DNA of 64,000 nt from Cellulomonas sp. SLBN-39 (GCF_006715865.1 NZ_VFOA01000001.1:1116001-1180000), one strand, 5' to 3'; counted from the stretch's first letter, positions 7,219-16,195 are shown. Numbers and translations: made by a program. Notes: generated by a model not told the origin, from the letters alone.

Positions 7219-8506
7219 CGTCGCCTACGTGTGGGTGTGGCTCCCGGGGCAGACGGAGCCCGTGCCGGCGGGCGTGCTCCGGCGCCGCGGTACGCGCTAC
7301 GTGTTCCAGTACGGCCGCCGGTACCTCGAGCGGCCCGACGCGATCAGCCTGTACACCCCCACGCTGCCTCTGCGGCCCGGCTGGATCGAGCCGCCCGACG
7401 ACTGGGTCGTCGCCCCGAACCTCCGCGATGCGGCACCGGACGCCTGGGGGCGCCGCGTGATCCTCGACCGGATCGCGGGCGACCGGGGCCGCGACGCCGA
7501 CGTCGACCAGCTGGACGAGCTGACGTACATGCTGGAGTCGGGGTCCAACCGCATCGGCGGCATCGACTTCCAGCCGACACCCACGGCGTACGTCGCCCGG
7601 GACGACGTCGCGCAGCTCGACGAGCTCTACGACGCGGCAACCGCGCTGGAGGAGGGGCGACCGCTCAGCGACGCCCTGCGACGCGCCCTGGAGTCCGGCA
7701 CCGCGATCGGCGGCGCACGCCCGAAGGCCTACCTCCGCGACGGCGGCCGCGAGCTGATCGCGAAGTTCGCCTCCAGCACCGACGTGCTCCCCATGGTCCA
7801 GGCCGAGGCTGCGGCGATCGTCATGGCCGGAGCGGCCGGCATCGACGTCCCTGCTGCCCGGGTCGTCCGGTCCCGGGGCAGGTACGCGCTCGTGATGGAC
7901 CGCTTCGACCGCCCCGAGACCGGTGGACGCCGCATCGTGATCAGCGCCATGACGATGGTCGGGGCGGGCGAGACGCTCGTCCCCGACGGCTCCTACCCGG
8001 ACATCCTCGACGCCCTGCGCTCCCACGGCGCCGACGGGTCCGCCGCCGAGCAGCTGTTCCGCCGCATCGCCTTCAGCATCGCCATCACCAACACCGACGA
8101 CCACCTGCGCAACCACGCCGCGTTCTGGGACGGCCGCACCCTCGCCCTGACCCCCGCGTACGACCTGAGCCCGTCGAGCCGCTCCGGGGACAGCGCCAGC
8201 CTCACCCTCGCGTACGACCGCGACGGAGGTCGTCGCGCCGACCTCGCGGGACTCGCCCGCGCGGCGCACGTGTACGGCCTCTCGACGCCTCGCGCGCGCG
8301 AGGTCATCGACGAGGTCGTCGAGGCCGTGCACGACTCGTGGCCGCGCGCGGCCGACCACGCCGAGCTCACCCGGGCGCAGCAGGACCGGCTCTGGGGCAC
8401 CCAGTTCCTGCACCGCTCGATCTTCTACGACTACGGCAAGCACCTCGTCGACCACCCGGACGGCCCGACGGTCCGGATCGGGATCACGAGCAGCCACGGA
8501 AGCTGA
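7199..8506 (+). CDS. hipA: HipA-family Ser/Thr kinase toxin
   Basis: 435 residues. The N-terminal HipA_N domain contains PNLRDAAPDAWGRRVI. The phosphate-binding loop region is SGTAIGGARPKAYL, followed by the ATP-anchoring Lys in LIAKFAS. The catalytic loop is NTDDHLRNHAAFW and the metal-binding motif is LTPAYDLSPS. HipA kinases inactivate GltX or other aminoacylation/translation targets by phosphorylation and cause growth arrest. All key motifs are intact, so the toxin looks functional, unlike the neighbouring AbiEii. The start at ATG 7199 overlaps the hipB end by 20 bp. It converges on the VanZ gene with a 22-bp gap. Confidence 0.93.
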   Translation: MSTSTSDVAYVWVWLPGQTEPVPAGVLRRRGTRYVFQYGRRYLERPDAISLYTPTLPLRPGWIEPPDDWVVAPNLRDAAPDAWGRRVILDRIAGDRGRDADVDQLDELTYMLESGSNRIGGIDFQPTPTAYVARDDVAQLDELYDAATALEEGRPLSDALRRALESGTAIGGARPKAYLRDGGRELIAKFASSTDVLPMVQAEAAAIVMAGAAGIDVPAARVVRSRGRYALVMDRFDRPETGGRRIVISAMTMVGAGETLVPDGSYPDILDALRSHGADGSAAEQLFRRIAFSIAITNTDDHLRNHAAFWDGRTLALTPAYDLSPSSRSGDSASLTLAYDRDGGRRADLAGLARAAHVYGLSTPRAREVIDEVVEAVHDSWPRAADHAELTRAQQDRLWGTQFLHRSIFYDYGKHLVDHPDGPTVRIGITSSHGS

Positions 8507-8528
8507 GAGAGCCCCGAGCGCGATCGGC

Positions 8529-9101
8529 CTAGACCGGTGCCGGGGCGGCGAGGGGTCGGGGCCCGTCTGCCCAGCGGAACCGGTCGACCAGCGCGGCGGC
8601 CCCGGGTACCCGGACGAGCGCCGCGAGCACGCCGTACCCGACCACGCCGCCGAGGACGTTGAGCACCAGGTCGTTCAGGTCGGCGATGTGCCCGCCGCCC
8701 AGCGCGTGGGCCGTGACGTACTGGGTGGCCTCGATGCCCAGGCTGATGGACGCAGCGACCAGCACCGTGCGCCGCCACGAGGGGCGGGCGGTCAGCAGCG
8801 GCACCAGCATCCCCAGCGGCACGAACACCGCGACGTTGATCAGCGCGTCGTCCAGCTGGTACCCGGCGAGCGGCGCGAGGGCCAGGTGGCTCGTCCAGCC
8901 GCCGTGGCGCGCCGGCTTGTCCAGGAAGATCGGGAAGACGGTGTTCGCCACGATCCCGGCGGCGTACACCCCCAGCGTCAGCGCGACCGCGGCGCGCGGT
9001 GCCGTGAGCCGCCCGCGCCGGGCCAGCGGCACGAGAGCCACGGCGACGACCAGCACGGCCAGGGGGACGACGACGGGCAGGACGGGGACCTGACGGAACA
9101 C
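8529..9101 (-). CDS. VanZ-family membrane protein
   Basis: 190 residues with about five membrane segments. The VanZ-like signature is present: DALINVAVFVPLGMLVPLL, GIEATQYV (the E-x2-Q motif) and DLNDLVLNVLGGVVGYG. VanZ gives low-level teicoplanin resistance in enterococci, but most homologues have no known role. The start is GTG 9101 with GAGAGGT upstream; the frame extends to 9191 without membrane features. It lies 150 bp after the siderophore-interacting protein gene, with a hairpin between, so it is probably transcribed separately. Confidence 0.87.
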   Translation of the reverse strand: MFRQVPVLPVVVPLAVLVVAVALVPLARRGRLTAPRAAVALTLGVYAAGIVANTVFPIFLDKPARHGGWTSHLALAPLAGYQLDDALINVAVFVPLGMLVPLLTARPSWRRTVLVAASISLGIEATQYVTAHALGGGHIADLNDLVLNVLGGVVGYGVLAALVRVPGAAALVDRFRWADGPRPLAAPAPV

Positions 9102-9224
9102 GGGGGACGGACCTCTCGGGCGCGGGCGCGGCAGCGCGCCGGCATGATCCGGCGACAGGCCACCGTCGCACCGACCGGCGGGTCGGGGCATCGCCCCGTG
9201 GACGGACGGAGCCGTCCGCCGTGT

Positions 9225-9246
9225 CCGGCCGTCGGATGACGGCCGG
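9225..9246 (-). terminator. Stem-loop after the siderophore-interacting protein gene
   Basis: CCGGCCGTC (9225-9233) and GACGGCCGG (9238-9246) form a perfect 9-bp stem with a GGAT loop just downstream of the SIP stop codon. There is no U-tract. Confidence 0.55.
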
Positions 9247-9251
9247 CCGCG

Positions 9252-10205
9252 TCAGCTGCCCTCGGAGCGGCCCTGACGCCAGTAGCCCATGAACGCGACG
9301 GCCTTGCGGTCGACGCCGCAGTCGCGGACGAGGTGGCGGCGCAGGGTCTTGATGACGCCGGCCTCGCCGGCGAGCCAGGCGTACAGGTGGGCCTCGTCGG
9401 CCAGCGGGGTGTGGGTGGTGTAGTCCACCGGGACCTCCCACAGCAGGCCGTTGTCGACGTCGACGTCCTCGAGGTCGACGTCGACCGCCGGGGCCTGGCC
9501 GGGCAGGAGGCGCGCGCAGGCGGCCTGGACGGCGGGCACGAGGAGCTCGCCGTGGGGGCGGCCGTCGCGGCCGTACCAGCGGACCGTGACACCCGCGGGG
9601 GCGCCGAGGTCGATGCGGTCGAGCGAGGACGGCATCTCGATGAGGACCTCGCCGCGGGCGTCGGCGGGCAGGCGCTCGACGATGCCGGAGATCGCCGGGA
9701 GGGCGGTCTCGTCGCCGGCGATGAGGAGGCGGTCGGTGCGGGCCGGGGGGACGAAGTCGACGCCGCCGTGCGGGCCGTCCCACTCGGCGTTCGGGCCGAG
9801 GATCACGAGGTCGTCGCCGAGGCGGCACGCGGACGCCCACGCGGAGGCCGGGCCGGTGTCGCCGTGCAGGACGACGTCGACGTCGAGCTCGCGCACCACG
9901 TGCCGGACGCCACGGGCGGTGTACGTGCGGATGGGGTGTCGGCGGTCGTCGGGCAGCTCGCGGTAGCGGCCGTACCAGTCGGCGGTCGAACCCAGGCCGA
10001 GAAGGTCCGTGTAGGGCGCGTCCTGGAGCGGCAGGAAGAACTTGATCCGCTGGTCGAACCCGTTGTCGGCGAACAGGTGCAGGTCGTCGCCCGTGAAGGT
10101 GAGCCGCACGACGCTGGGGCACAGCTGACGCATGGCCGCGACGCGGACGTGGAACATCCGGAACGGCAGCGTGGTGGGGGCCTCGACGGCGACGGTGGCA
10201 GTCAC
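9252..10205 (-). CDS. Siderophore-interacting protein (FAD-binding ferric-siderophore reductase)
   Basis: 317 residues. The N-terminal FAD-binding beta-barrel carries VRLTFTGDDL and RTYTARG (RxYTxR flavin motif). The C-terminal SIP domain ends with AFMGYWRQGRSE, diagnostic for ViuB-like proteins. The protein reduces ferric siderophores in the cytoplasm to release iron. The start is GTG 10205; a TATGCT -10 box (plus-strand 10212-10217) is 6 nt upstream, so the mRNA is probably leaderless. A DtxR/IdeR-type iron box covers the promoter, so iron-dependent repression is expected. No siderophore biosynthesis or uptake genes are seen nearby. Confidence 0.95.
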   Translation of the reverse strand: MTATVAVEAPTTLPFRMFHVRVAAMRQLCPSVVRLTFTGDDLHLFADNGFDQRIKFFLPLQDAPYTDLLGLGSTADWYGRYRELPDDRRHPIRTYTARGVRHVVRELDVDVVLHGDTGPASAWASACRLGDDLVILGPNAEWDGPHGGVDFVPPARTDRLLIAGDETALPAISGIVERLPADARGEVLIEMPSSLDRIDLGAPAGVTVRWYGRDGRPHGELLVPAVQAACARLLPGQAPAVDVDLEDVDVDNGLLWEVPVDYTTHTPLADEAHLYAWLAGEAGVIKTLRRHLVRDCGVDRKAVAFMGYWRQGRSEGS

Positions 10206-10215
10206 GGCGTCAGCA

Positions 10216-10234
10216 TAAGGTGAGGCTTACCTGA
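10216..10234 (-). promoter_or_regulatory. DtxR/IdeR-type iron box
   Basis: TAAGGTGAGGCTTACCTGA is a 19-bp near-palindrome close to the IdeR/DtxR consensus (TTAGGTTAGSCTAACCTAA). It overlaps the -10 box of the siderophore-interacting protein gene, a position that would block initiation when iron is plentiful. Confidence 0.8.
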
Positions 10235-10293
10235 TGCCGCAACCCCTGGTGACCTGGTTCACGTCACGAGCGTGCTGGTTCAGCGCTCGACCG

Positions 10294-10713
10294 TCACTGT
10301 CGCATCGTCCTCGGCCGGCTCGACGCGGACTGCTGCGGGCCCGTCCGACGCCTCGTCGGGGACGACACCACCACCTCGAACGCACCGTCGTCCTGGGCGT
10401 CGGCGACCGCGAGGTCGACGGTGGTCGAGCCCTGCACCCAGACGACCGTGACCCGGTCTTGGCCGACGTCCGTGGGCTGCGGGACGGGCGTGCCGTCGGC
10501 GATGCCAGGGTTGTCGAGGCACTGCGTGACGTAGCCCTCGCCTGTGACGGTCAGGCTGTCGCCGGGAGCAACCGTCTCCGGGGACGCCGTGACCCGGGGT
10601 GCCGCGCACGACGACTCCACCGCGGCACCGGCGACGGGTGCGCAGCCCGCGAGCGCGAGCGCCGCCACCGCCACGACGGACCTGGCAGGACGCGGCACGG
10701 GCGCTCCCTTCAT
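10294..10713 (-). CDS. Secreted lipoprotein, probably frameshifted near the C-terminus
   Basis: 139 residues. The signal peptide has a lipobox (LALAGC), followed by a beta-rich domain with VTASPETVAPGDSLTVTGEGY, typical of Ig-like exported domains. After DDGAFEVVV (near 10370) the frame turns into a Ser/Arg-rich tail. The natural continuation appears in another frame, VVPDEASDGPAAVRVE to VTVER, ending at 10280. A one-base loss in the GGTGGTGGTG run would explain it. It is either a real truncation or a sequence error. Function unknown. The ATG at 10713 follows only a weak ribosome site. Confidence 0.65.
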   Translation of the reverse strand: MKGAPVPRPARSVVAVAALALAGCAPVAGAAVESSCAAPRVTASPETVAPGDSLTVTGEGYVTQCLDNPGIADGTPVPQPTDVGQDRVTVVWVQGSTTVDLAVADAQDDGAFEVVVSSPTRRRTGPQQSASSRPRTMRQ

Positions 10714-10774
10714 CGACGTCCGCCCCAGGGTCCCACGCGCCTCACGGCGCAGCGGATCCCGCCCCGGCGCGGGG

Positions 10775-11926
10775 TCAACCGACGGCGCCGGTGCCGAAGG
10801 CGAGGCCGAGGGCGTAGGTGGCCGCGGCGGCGCCGTAGCCGATGGCGAGCTGGCGCAGGGCGCGACGCACGGGCGAGGCGCCCGAGAGCAGACCCACGAC
10901 CGATCCGGTCGCGAGCAGCGCGAGGCCGACGAGGCCCGCGGACCACAGCACCGCGGTCAGCCCCTCGGCGCCCAGGAGGTACGGGACGACGGGGATCGCG
11001 GCACCCGTGGCGAAGAAGCAGAAGCTCGCACCGGCGGCGCCCCAGGCGGTGCCGACGGACTCGTGCTCGTCGACCACGGGGGCCACGGCCGCGTCCGGGT
11101 CGAGGACCGGCGCCGGGGTCGAGCCCGGCAGCGGCGTCGACGTGCGCAGCAGCGACCCCGTGACGCCCTGCTGCGCCTCCCACTGCGCGAGCGACGTCAG
11201 CACCACGTCCGCGCGTGCCTGCGCGTCGGGGGCGGGCATGCCGCGGGCCCGGTAGACGAGGGCGAGCTCGTTGGCGTCGACGTCCAGGTGCGCCAGCGCC
11301 GCGGCCGCGGTCGCCGCGGGGCGGGACGCCTCGAGCAGCTCGCGCTGGCTGCGCACCGAGACGTACTCCCCCGCGCCCATCGACAGCGCCCCGGCGAGCA
11401 GGCCCGCCAGGCCCGTGAGCAGCACCGTGCCGGTGCCGACGCCGGACGCGCCGATGCCCAGCACCAGCGCGAGGTTGCTGACGAGACCGTCGTTGGCGCC
11501 GAACACCGCGGCCCGGAACGTGCCCGAGATCTGCTGCCGGCCGCGCATGGCCAGGCCGCGCACGACCTCCTCGTGGATCTGCTCGTCGGCGACCATGCGG
11601 GGTGTCGCCTCGGCGTCCGTCGCGTACGACGAGCGGGCCTCGGCCCGCTGCGCGAGGGCGAGCACCCACACCGAGCCGAACCGGCGCGCGAACGCCCCGA
11701 GCGTGCGCGAGCGCCACCCCGCGCGCAGCGGCCGGCCCACGTCGTCGCCGAGCAGCTCGAGCCAGTGCGCCTCGTGCCGGGCCTCTGCCGCCGCGAGCGC
11801 GAGCAGGATCTCCCGCTCCTCGCCGGTGCGGCGGGCGGCCAGGTCGCGGTAGACGGCGGCCTCGGCGCGCTCGTCGGCGAGGTTGCGCCGCCAGCGCCGC
11901 AGCTCCGCACGGCTCGGTCCGGTCAT
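10775..11926 (-). CDS. VIT1/CCC1-family Fe/Mn transporter with N-terminal ferritin-like domain
   Basis: 383 residues. Residues 1-140 form a helical, rubrerythrin-like domain with Glu/His positions (EREILLALAAAEARHEAHW, then DEQIHEEVVRGL). Residues 150 to the end form the membrane VIT1 domain, with GTFRAAVFGANDGLVSNLALVLG and SMGAGEYVSVRSQREL, the family signatures. Such proteins (MbfA-like) export or sequester Fe2+/Mn2+ and limit oxidative damage. The start at ATG 11926 is 16 bp after the LLM oxidoreductase stop, so the two are probably one operon. Confidence 0.92.
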   Translation of the reverse strand: MTGPSRAELRRWRRNLADERAEAAVYRDLAARRTGEEREILLALAAAEARHEAHWLELLGDDVGRPLRAGWRSRTLGAFARRFGSVWVLALAQRAEARSSYATDAEATPRMVADEQIHEEVVRGLAMRGRQQISGTFRAAVFGANDGLVSNLALVLGIGASGVGTGTVLLTGLAGLLAGALSMGAGEYVSVRSQRELLEASRPAATAAAALAHLDVDANELALVYRARGMPAPDAQARADVVLTSLAQWEAQQGVTGSLLRTSTPLPGSTPAPVLDPDAAVAPVVDEHESVGTAWGAAGASFCFFATGAAIPVVPYLLGAEGLTAVLWSAGLVGLALLATGSVVGLLSGASPVRRALRQLAIGYGAAAATYALGLAFGTGAVG

Positions 11927-11942
11927 CGAGGCAGCCCGGCCG

Positions 11943-12938
11943 TCAGGCCGACGGCGCGGCGGCGCGGAGCTTGTCGAGCAGGGGGCCCGCGGCCTCGTCG
12001 AGGAAGCGCTGCTGGCCCTCGTCGCCGACCTGCACGAGCGCGACGTCGGTGAAGCCCGCCTCCCAGTAGGCGCTGACGGCCTCGACGATGCCGTCCAGGT
12101 CGGGGCCGCACGGGATGGACTCCGCGACGTCCTCGGGGCGGACGAACTGGCTGGCCGCGTCGAAGGCCTCGGTGGTGGGCAGGTCGGCGTTGACGCGCCA
12201 GCCGCCGCCGAACCAGCGGAACTGCTCGTGGGCGCGGGCGACGGCGCGCTCGCGGTCCGGGTCCCAGCTGATGGGGATCTGGCCGACCTTGCGCGAGCGG
12301 GGGCCGCCGACGCCGGCGGCGTTGCGGACCTCGTCCCACTGCTCGACGAGGTCGGCCTCGGGCTGGACGGCCACGAGGTGGTCGGCGAGCGGCGCGAACC
12401 GCTCGACGGACTGGCCGCCGGAGACGGCGACGCCGATCTCGACGCGCTCCTCGGGCAGGTCCCAGACCTTGGCGGAGTCGACACGGAAGTGCACGCCCTG
12501 CCAGGTCAGGCGCTCGCCGGCGAGCAGCGCGCGGATGATCTCCAGGGACTCCTCGAGCATGTCGTGCCGCTCGCCGACGGCGGGCCAGCGCTCGCCGACG
12601 ACGTGCTCGTTGAGGTTCTCGCCCGAGCCGAGGCCGAGGGTGAAGCGGTTGTCGGACAGCAGGCCGAGGGTCGCGGCCTTCTGCGCGACGACGACGGGGT
12701 GGTACCGGACGGTCGGGCAGGTCACGTACGTCATGAGGTCGAGGCGCTCGGTGGCCTGCGCGACGGCGCCCAGCAGCGACCACGCGTACGAGGCGTGCCC
12801 CTGCTCGTCGAGCCACGGGAAGTAGTGGTCGGAGGAGACGGCGAAGTCGAAGCCCAGTCGGTCGGCGGCCTGCGCGTAGCGGACCAGCTCGCGCGGGCCG
12901 GACTGCTCGGTCATCAGGGTGTAGCCGAAACGCGTCAT
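11943..12938 (-). CDS. LLM-class F420-dependent oxidoreductase (G6PDH-like)
   Basis: 331 residues of the bacterial luciferase TIM-barrel family. MTRFGYTLMTEQSGPRELV, SSDHYFPWLDEQGHA and GLGSGENLNEHVVGERWP are typical of F420-dependent glucose-6-phosphate-dehydrogenase-like enzymes; SGENLNEH is part of the cofactor/substrate site. The substrate is not predictable. The start at ATG 12938 is 61 bp after the Gfo/Idh gene, and the VIT1 gene follows after 16 bp, so a three-gene unit is likely. It is a distant paralogue of the LLM protein at 18474-19505. Confidence 0.92.
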   Translation of the reverse strand: MTRFGYTLMTEQSGPRELVRYAQAADRLGFDFAVSSDHYFPWLDEQGHASYAWSLLGAVAQATERLDLMTYVTCPTVRYHPVVVAQKAATLGLLSDNRFTLGLGSGENLNEHVVGERWPAVGERHDMLEESLEIIRALLAGERLTWQGVHFRVDSAKVWDLPEERVEIGVAVSGGQSVERFAPLADHLVAVQPEADLVEQWDEVRNAAGVGGPRSRKVGQIPISWDPDRERAVARAHEQFRWFGGGWRVNADLPTTEAFDAASQFVRPEDVAESIPCGPDLDGIVEAVSAYWEAGFTDVALVQVGDEGQQRFLDEAAGPLLDKLRAAAPSA

Positions 12939-12999
12939 GCCCCGACGATGGCCCGGACGGCGGCCGTCGGCATCTCGAACGGGCGGGCGCGCCCCGCGG

Positions 13000-14118
13000 T
13001 CAGTCGTGCGCCCACGCCTCCGCGACGGTCGTCACGGGCCCCCCGGTGCGCGCCGACTCCTCGACGGCCAGGCCGAGCAGGTGGTCCTGGCAGCCGTCGG
13101 CCAGCGGGTACGGGGCGGGGGCGTCGCCGCGGACCCACGCGCCCGTGCCGTCGAGCAGGTGCGCGACCGCGAGGTCGTCGTCGGCGAGGCGCGCACCGAC
13201 GAAGGGGTTGCGGTAGAGCACGCGCCCGTCGAACGACACGTGCTCGAGGTCGAACCCGTCGAGGTCCTGCTCGATCCCGGACTGGCGGCGCACCAGGGGC
13301 GACGTCAGCCAGGTGCGCTCGTCGACCCAGCGGGTGACGGTGTCGTCGACGATCTCGCCGTGGGAGCCGCGCACGACGATCCGGTTGGTGCGCAGCGGGT
13401 TGTGCCACTGGTTGTCGGTGAAGTCGTAGAGGACGTGCCGCCCGTCGCCCAGGTCGATCGTCGCGAGGATCGTGCGGGCCGGCTGCGGGGCGGTCGCCCC
13501 CGTGCGGGCGTCGCGGCCCACGGGGTCGACGAGCGGTGCGGTGAACGCGCGCGCGTGGACGGTCGCGGGCCCGCGCCCGGCACCGAGGAGCCGGCGGGCC
13601 AGGCCGACCGCGTGGTACAGGTGCGTGGAGGAGACCTGCACGCTGGTGGGCTCGCCGATGACGCCGTCGGCGACGAGCGCACGACGCGCCTGGTGGGCGG
13701 GCATGAACGGCGAGTGCTCGGCGACCTGCACGAGCCCCGCCGACCCGACGTCGGCCCACAGGTCGCGCAGGCCCTCGACGTCGGGCGCGGGCGGGGTCTC
13801 GGCGAGCACGGGCACGGACGCGTCCACGAGCTCGCGGACGACGTCGGGCGTCACGGGCCAGGGCGTCGCCGTCACGACCAGCTCGGGGCGGTCCGGCGAG
13901 CGACCCGCACCCGGCAGGTCCCCGGTGACGAGCTCGGTGACGGTGCGCACCGTCGGCACGCCCCACGCGGCCTCGACCTGGGCGCCGCGCTCGGCGGTGC
14001 GCGTCACGACGCCCGTGCACGTGAACCGCTCGGGCATCAGGCGGGCCATCCGGACGAAGAACTCCGCGCGCCAGCCGGAGCCGACGACACCGAACCGGAC
14101 CGGGGTGGGTGCAGGCAT
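13000..14118 (-). CDS. Gfo/Idh/MocA-family oxidoreductase
   Basis: 372 residues. The N-terminal Rossmann fold has VRFGVVGSGWRAEFFVRMA. The usual EKP motif reads ETPPAP (VLAETPPAP), so the conserved Lys is changed, which may alter or abolish dehydrogenase chemistry. The C-terminal alpha/beta domain contains HLYHAVGLARRLLG. The family oxidises sugars or inositols with NAD(P). The start is ATG 14118, preceded by GAGGA; a TAGGGT -10 box lies at plus-strand 14154-14159 on this strand. It is probably first in a run with the LLM and VIT1 genes. Confidence 0.88.
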   Translation of the reverse strand: MPAPTPVRFGVVGSGWRAEFFVRMARLMPERFTCTGVVTRTAERGAQVEAAWGVPTVRTVTELVTGDLPGAGRSPDRPELVVTATPWPVTPDVVRELVDASVPVLAETPPAPDVEGLRDLWADVGSAGLVQVAEHSPFMPAHQARRALVADGVIGEPTSVQVSSTHLYHAVGLARRLLGAGRGPATVHARAFTAPLVDPVGRDARTGATAPQPARTILATIDLGDGRHVLYDFTDNQWHNPLRTNRIVVRGSHGEIVDDTVTRWVDERTWLTSPLVRRQSGIEQDLDGFDLEHVSFDGRVLYRNPFVGARLADDDLAVAHLLDGTGAWVRGDAPAPYPLADGCQDHLLGLAVEESARTGGPVTTVAEAWAHD

Positions 14119-14185
14119 CGACCGTCCTCGTCGTCGAGCGGGGCGTGGACCACGACCCTAAGCCCGCACCCGGCCCCGCGGCCCG

Positions 14186-14782
14186 TCAGCGGACGGGTGC
14201 GTCCTCCTGCTCCCGGTCGCCGGCGCCGCCGTCGGCGACCAGCTGCCACAGCGGCCCGAGGACGCCCCACGCGACCATGACGACCGTGGCCCGCCCCGCC
14301 CACCCGAGCAGCACCTCGCGCTGGTCGGGGGCCGTCGCGACCAGCATGAGCACCCCCAGGAGGCCGCAGGCCACGGCCCAGGCCAGCACGACCCGGCCCC
14401 ACAGCCACCACTCGTGGCGCAGCCGCGCGGTGCCGCGCGCGGGCGGGCGCGGCGGGCGGGGCCCGTCGAAGAACCGGTACGCCACCCACCCGTCGACCTT
14501 CTCGACCGTCCACCGCCCGAACGCGACCGTGTACCCGAGGTACAGCGCGGCCAGGCCGTGCGTCCACGTGGGCTCGCTGCCGCGCAGCAGGTCGCCGACC
14601 GTGGCGACGAGCAGCACCACCTCGATCGCCGGCTCGCACAGCAGCAGCACGGTCGACAGGCGCCGCCGCCCGAGCACGTACCGCGCGAGCACCGCCGCGA
14701 CCAGGAACACCCAGAAGGCGACCTCGCAGGCCACCACGAGCGCGGCCACCGGGTTGTCGCGCACCCACTCGATCATCGTCAT
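14186..14782 (-). CDS. Polytopic membrane protein of unknown function
   Basis: 198 residues with about five predicted membrane segments (AALVVACEVAFWVFLVAAVLA; STVLLLCEPAIEVVLLVATV; VVLAWAVACGLLGVLMLVA; ATVVMVAWGVLG). A central polar part carries Trp/Tyr/Phe-rich WVAYRFFDGPRPPRP, and the tail is acidic. I recognise no catalytic motif or named family. ATGs at 14782 and 14776 are both possible. It is divergent from the sensor kinase gene with a 141-bp gap. Confidence 0.75.
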   Translation of the reverse strand: MTMIEWVRDNPVAALVVACEVAFWVFLVAAVLARYVLGRRRLSTVLLLCEPAIEVVLLVATVGDLLRGSEPTWTHGLAALYLGYTVAFGRWTVEKVDGWVAYRFFDGPRPPRPPARGTARLRHEWWLWGRVVLAWAVACGLLGVLMLVATAPDQREVLLGWAGRATVVMVAWGVLGPLWQLVADGGAGDREQEDAPVR

Positions 14783-14923
14783 GGCGCCACCGTCGCGCAG
14801 CCCGCGCGGCGCCCGCGTCCGGCGGACGGACCGGCCTGCCTGTCACGGACCGGTCCGTCCCGACGAGGACGTCTCCTCCGTCCGGAGGAGAGCACCCGGC
14901 CACGGGTCTGCTGTCATGGAGCC

Positions 14924-16195
14924 GTGCTCGTCGCCCAGGGTCGCCGCGCCGCGCTCGCCGTGAGCCGGTGGTGGTCGGCGCGCGCCTCGGGCGCCACCGA
15001 CCGGGCGGACGCGCTCGGGCTGCTCGCGCTCGGGCTGGCGCTGCTCGCGCTCGACGTCGGCGGGGTCGGCCCGACGAGCCCCGTGCTCGACGTGCCCGCA
15101 CCCCGGGCCTGGCAGGGGGCGCTGCTGCTCGCGGCGACGCTGCTGCTGGCGTCGAAGCGCCGGCGCCCGGTCGCCGTGCTCGTCGCCGTGGCGGTGCTGG
15201 GCGTGGTCGACGCCCTGCTCGGCGGCGGGCTCGGGATGTACCTCGTGCTGTTCGACGCGCTGTTCGCGGTGGCCGTGCACGCGTCGGCCCGCGCACGACG
15301 GTGCACGCAGGGCGTGGTCGGCGCCGGGGTGCTGGCCGGGGCCGTCGCCGCCGTCGTCGCGGGCCTGACGGCACGGGACGTGGTCCAGGTCGTCCTCGTG
15401 CTGGTCGCGATGTTCCTCACGCCGTTCTGGTGGGGCGGCGACGTGCGGCGCACCGCGGAGCTGGCCCGCTCGGAGGCACGCCGCGCCGACCTCGAGCGCG
15501 AGCGCGCCGACCTCGCACGTGCGCACGCCGACGACGCCGCCCGGATCGCGGCGCTCGACCGCGCGACGGCCGTCCAGGACGAGCGGGCCGGCATGGCGCG
15601 CGACCTGCACGACGCCGTCGCGGGCCACCTGGCCGCGGTGGCCATCCACGCGGAGGCGGCCCTGGCCCGCCCCGCGGACCCTGCGCAGGACCGGACCGCG
15701 CTCCGGGCCGTGCGCGCCGGGGCGCTCGACGCCCTCACCGAGATGCGCGCGATGATCCTGGTGCTGCGCGCCGGCGCAGGGGTCGACGCCCTGCCGGCTC
15801 CGCCCGGCCTGGACCAGGTCGGCGCGCTCGACGTCGACCTGGGAGGCACCACGCTGCCCACCGTCTCGGCCGCCGTCGGTCAGACCGCCTACCGCATCGC
15901 CCAGGAGGCCGTCACGAACGCGCACAAGCACGGGTCCGGTCGTCCGGTCCTGACCGCCCGGACGTCCGGCGGCACGCTGCACCTGGAGGTCCGCAACGCC
16001 GTCCCCGTGCCGGTCGGTGGGCGCCGCGACCCGGCACGCGACCTCCCGTCGTCCGCGTCCGGCCTGGCGTCGATGCGCGAGCGCGCCGCGGTGCTGGGCG
16101 GCGGCGTCACCGCCGGCACCGAGGAGGGCACCTGGGTCGTGCGGGCGCGGCTCCCGCTCGACCCCGCCCCCGCGACCGGTGAGGTGCCGTCGTGA
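14924..16195 (+). CDS. NarL-type two-component sensor histidine kinase
   Basis: 423 residues. About five N-terminal membrane helices (residues 28-165) are followed by a short coiled coil (TAELARSEARRADLERER). The HisKA_3 box is MARDLHDAVAGHLAAVAIHA, with His about residue 229. The HATPase domain has the N-box QEAVTNAHKHG and G-box SGLASMRERAAVLGGG. The sensed signal is unknown, and there is little extracellular domain, so it may sense the membrane. GTG 14924 is the first in-frame start near the onset of homology. The gene overlaps the response regulator by 4 bp (GTGA). Confidence 0.92.
   Translation: MLVAQGRRAALAVSRWWSARASGATDRADALGLLALGLALLALDVGGVGPTSPVLDVPAPRAWQGALLLAATLLLASKRRRPVAVLVAVAVLGVVDALLGGGLGMYLVLFDALFAVAVHASARARRCTQGVVGAGVLAGAVAAVVAGLTARDVVQVVLVLVAMFLTPFWWGGDVRRTAELARSEARRADLERERADLARAHADDAARIAALDRATAVQDERAGMARDLHDAVAGHLAAVAIHAEAALARPADPAQDRTALRAVRAGALDALTEMRAMILVLRAGAGVDALPAPPGLDQVGALDVDLGGTTLPTVSAAVGQTAYRIAQEAVTNAHKHGSGRPVLTARTSGGTLHLEVRNAVPVPVGGRRDPARDLPSSASGLASMRERAAVLGGGVTAGTEEGTWVVRARLPLDPAPATGEVPS

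Noticed and set aside
14186..14782. Membrane protein as a partner of the two-component system
   Set aside because: It is divergent with its own start, and no sequence feature ties it to signalling.
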